Under the pieces are notes generated by a model. That model was not told the origin of the DNA, did no database searches, and worked only from the letters and a program-made list of their open reading frames with translations. DNA of 64,000 nt from NCBI GenBank assembly GCA_028293745.1, contig JAQGOF010000155.1:37376-101375 (forward strand). Direction: 5' to 3'. The stretch is from Gammaproteobacteria bacterium. GTDB lineage: Bacteria; Pseudomonadota; Gammaproteobacteria; Steroidobacterales; Steroidobacteraceae. Position numbers and translations under genes: made by a program. Shown here one piece after another: positions 62,033 to 64,000 of the stretch (its first letter is position 1; every line of letters begins with the position of its first letter).

Positions 62033-63580
62033 TTGACCTCTGTAGTCAAAGCGGTCGTCATCGTCGGTGGAGGAACCGCCGGGTGGCTGACCGCGGGGAT
62101 CATCGCCGCCCGCCATCAGGCCAGGATGAAGGCGGGTGGCTTCTCCGTGACGCTGATCGAGTCGCCGAATATCCGGATCCTCGGTGTTGGGGAGGGAACG
62201 TGGCCAACGATGCGTACGTCCTTGGAGAGAATGGGCATATCGGAGACCGAGCTCTTCAAGCACTGCGATGCCTCGTTCAAGCAAGGTGGAAAGTTCGCAG
62301 GCTGGACCACCGGGGCAGCGGAGGACGCCTACTATCATCCGCTGATGGTCCCGCAAGGGTTCACCCAGCTTAATCTTGTACCCCATTGGGTGCGTGAGGC
62401 ACGGAGCCAAAGCTTCTGCGATTTTGTCACGCCTCAGGGTCTGCTCTGCGACGAGGGGCTGGCCCCGAAGACGATCACCAGTCCGGAATATCGCGGGCTC
62501 GCCAATTACGCCTATCATCTGGATGCAGGTAAGTTTGCCCCGTTTCTCGCGAGGCACTGCACCGGGAAGCTCGGTGTTCGCCATGTTTTGGCGGACGTCG
62601 TTCAGGTCAATCAGAGCGAGTCGGGTGACATCGAGAGCGTGCTGAGCCCACAGGCCGGCGAAATCTCAGGCGACCTGTTCATCGATTGCAGCGGCTTCTG
62701 CGCGCTGCTCATCGGCAAGACACTGGGCGTGGGCTTCAAGGATTGCAGCGACATCCTCTTTTGCGATACTGCTCTCGCAGCCCAGGTTCCATACGAAACG
62801 CCCGACGCCCCGATGGCATCTCAGACCATCTCCACCGCCCAGGAAGCCGGTTGGATCTGGGATATCTGTCTACCCACGCGGCGTGGCGTCGGCTACGTTT
62901 ACTCGAGTCGCCACTCGAGCGAGGAAGCGGCGCGCGAGACCCTGCAGCGGTACATCGGACCGCAGTACCGAGATCTACCGGTCCGCAAGATCCCGATCCG
63001 CTCCGGCCACCGGCAGACCTTCTGGAAGAACAATTGCATCGGGGTGGGACTTGCGGGTGGATTCCTCGAGCCGCTCGAGTCTTCAGCCATCGTACTCGTC
63101 GAGCTCTCTGCGAAGTTGATCGCGGAGCAGATGCCTGCCAACCGAGAGGTCATGGACATCATTGCGAAGCGCTTCAACGACGTGACGATGTATCGCTGGG
63201 GCCGGATCATCGACTTCCTCAAGCTCCATTATGTCCTTACGCGGCGTACCGACACCGCTTTCTGGCGTGACAATGTCGACCCGGCGACCGTTCCGGAGAG
63301 GCTCAAGGAGCTGCTCAAACTGTGGAAGTACCAGTCCCCGTGGTTTTTCGACGAGTTCGATCGGCTCGAAGAGGTTTTCCCGGCGGCCAGTTATCAGTAC
63401 GTGCTCTACGGCATGGGATTCGAGACCGAAGTGAGTCCCGAGGAGACGCTCGATACCGCGCCGCTCGCGTTGCGGCTGCGCCAGGAGAACGAGCGACAGA
63501 CCCTTGAGCTGCGTTCGCGCCTGCCCAAGAATCGCGATCTGCTGAACAAGATCCACGAGTACGGGCTGCAACCCGTCTAA
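62033..63580 (+). CDS. Tryptophan-halogenase-family flavoprotein
   Basis: A 515-residue protein. The FAD motif GGGTAGW is near residue 12. The halogenase lysine is in SFKQGGKF (K83), and the flavin-channel motif reads WIWDICLP, a variant of WxWxIP. The PLESSAIVLVE segment matches the chloride/substrate region. In Xanthomonas and Caulobacter such genes accompany carbohydrate TonB receptors, and their true reaction is unsettled. The start is a TTG immediately after the receptor stop without a good ribosome binding site, so the start is uncertain. Confidence 0.88.
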   Translation: MTSVVKAVVIVGGGTAGWLTAGIIAARHQARMKAGGFSVTLIESPNIRILGVGEGTWPTMRTSLERMGISETELFKHCDASFKQGGKFAGWTTGAAEDAYYHPLMVPQGFTQLNLVPHWVREARSQSFCDFVTPQGLLCDEGLAPKTITSPEYRGLANYAYHLDAGKFAPFLARHCTGKLGVRHVLADVVQVNQSESGDIESVLSPQAGEISGDLFIDCSGFCALLIGKTLGVGFKDCSDILFCDTALAAQVPYETPDAPMASQTISTAQEAGWIWDICLPTRRGVGYVYSSRHSSEEAARETLQRYIGPQYRDLPVRKIPIRSGHRQTFWKNNCIGVGLAGGFLEPLESSAIVLVELSAKLIAEQMPANREVMDIIAKRFNDVTMYRWGRIIDFLKLHYVLTRRTDTAFWRDNVDPATVPERLKELLKLWKYQSPWFFDEFDRLEEVFPAASYQYVLYGMGFETEVSPEETLDTAPLALRLRQENERQTLELRSRLPKNRDLLNKIHEYGLQPV

Positions 63581-63597
63581 CGACTCGACGACGACCC

Positions 63598-64000
63598 ATG
63601 ACGCAGATCGTTCCGCTCAACAAAGAGACGCACCGCTCCCTCACAGTGGACGGGCGGGCCTCCGCCGCGTACGGCGATAACCAACGCTTCGTGCAGGTGA
63701 TCGTCACAGAGTTTCCCCACCTGGTCGTCCATTATCCGATCCTCTTCTCGAAGGACTCGCAGACGGGCCAGCTCTACTGCGGAGTGATGCTGGGCTTTGA
63801 CGAGGGCGAGAATCTGTTCCTCGAGCAGTGGGCGGACCGGCAGTTTTATCGGCCACTCAGCCTGCAGCGAGGCCCCTTCTACGCACACGGTCAGGAGCTG
63901 GCGATCGACCTCGATCACCCGCGGGTGGGCGCAGAGGGCGGCAAGCCTCTCTTCAACGAGCAAGGGCAGCCGACCCGATACCTGCAGAGCATCATCTGGG
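63598..64000 (+). CDS. SapC family protein (5' part, cut by the window end)
   Basis: The frame starts MTQIVPLNKETHRSLTV and continues to the window edge for 134 codons without a stop. Segments such as FPHLVVHYPILFSKD and CGVMLGFDEGENLF and the early conserved NQRFVQV match the SapC family. It follows the halogenase-like gene by 17 bases and is presumably cotranscribed. The role is unknown; these genes regularly accompany TonB receptor loci. Confidence 0.85.
   Translation, partial: MTQIVPLNKETHRSLTVDGRASAAYGDNQRFVQVIVTEFPHLVVHYPILFSKDSQTGQLYCGVMLGFDEGENLFLEQWADRQFYRPLSLQRGPFYAHGQELAIDLDHPRVGAEGGKPLFNEQGQPTRYLQSIIW

Overview
The window is GC-rich chromosomal DNA of a Gammaproteobacterium. The Nevskiales/Steroidobacterales/Xanthomonadales neighbourhood fits best, but this is an inference from gene content: system-I cytochrome c maturation, hopanoid genes, a Xanthomonas/Caulobacter-type TonB-dependent receptor followed by a tryptophan-halogenase-like gene and sapC, and xyl-box-like operators. 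No phage, IS element or CRISPR array is visible.

Layout. 128-4414 carries tex, a KGG-repeat stress protein and a MaoC-like hydratase. 4425-11096 is a complete ccmABCDEFGHI operon on the minus strand. Divergent from it, 11246-12035 is a tRNA-Leu(UAA) gene split by a group I intron that contains a decayed antisense HNH endonuclease gene. 12149-14668 holds an S41-type lipoprotein protease and a secreted unknown. 15334-21755 is a FecI/FecR-controlled TonB receptor with a secreted, probably polysaccharide-degrading enzyme of a family I do not recognise. 21992-25018 holds an alpha/beta hydrolase, bacterioferritin, a Fur-boxed bfd and an AAA ATPase. 25273-31243 is mixed housekeeping: GNAT, XRE-cupin regulator, zwf, aldo/keto reductase and small DUF proteins.

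31263-48320 is the most interesting part: one co-oriented, largely overlapping run on the minus strand. It starts with isoprenoid and hopanoid genes (idi, hpnH, ispA, squalene synthase, shc, hpnG, hpnA). It passes directly into a CDP-alcohol phosphatidyltransferase, a 2OG-Fe(II) oxygenase, an HpnL/AglD-like membrane protein, a cytidylyltransferase-like NTase, a PEP mutase fused to a second NTase, phosphonopyruvate decarboxylase and an aminoethylphosphonate transaminase remnant. A POTRA-less Omp85 barrel and a class II sirtuin close it. I read this as a hopanoid plus phosphonolipid membrane-modification locus. The transaminase is broken by a frameshift and an internal deletion, so the present product may not be 2-aminoethylphosphonate.

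48534-50838 holds a DUF486 protein, a DmeR/DmeF metal-efflux pair with a perfect G-tract palindromic operator, and a GFA-family protein. 50825-64000 is a plant-polysaccharide region: a GH18 enzyme, a scrambled GH9-like remnant, a lipoprotein fusing a LamG-like domain, a PD40 propeller and two VOC domains, a SASA-CE15 double esterase, and a divergent TonB receptor, halogenase-like gene and sapC. Three helically phased xyl-box-like palindromes lie between the divergent genes.

Several genes are visibly broken (HNH, transaminase, GH9, a CtaG fragment) while the long genes around them are open. This favours real decay over general sequence error.
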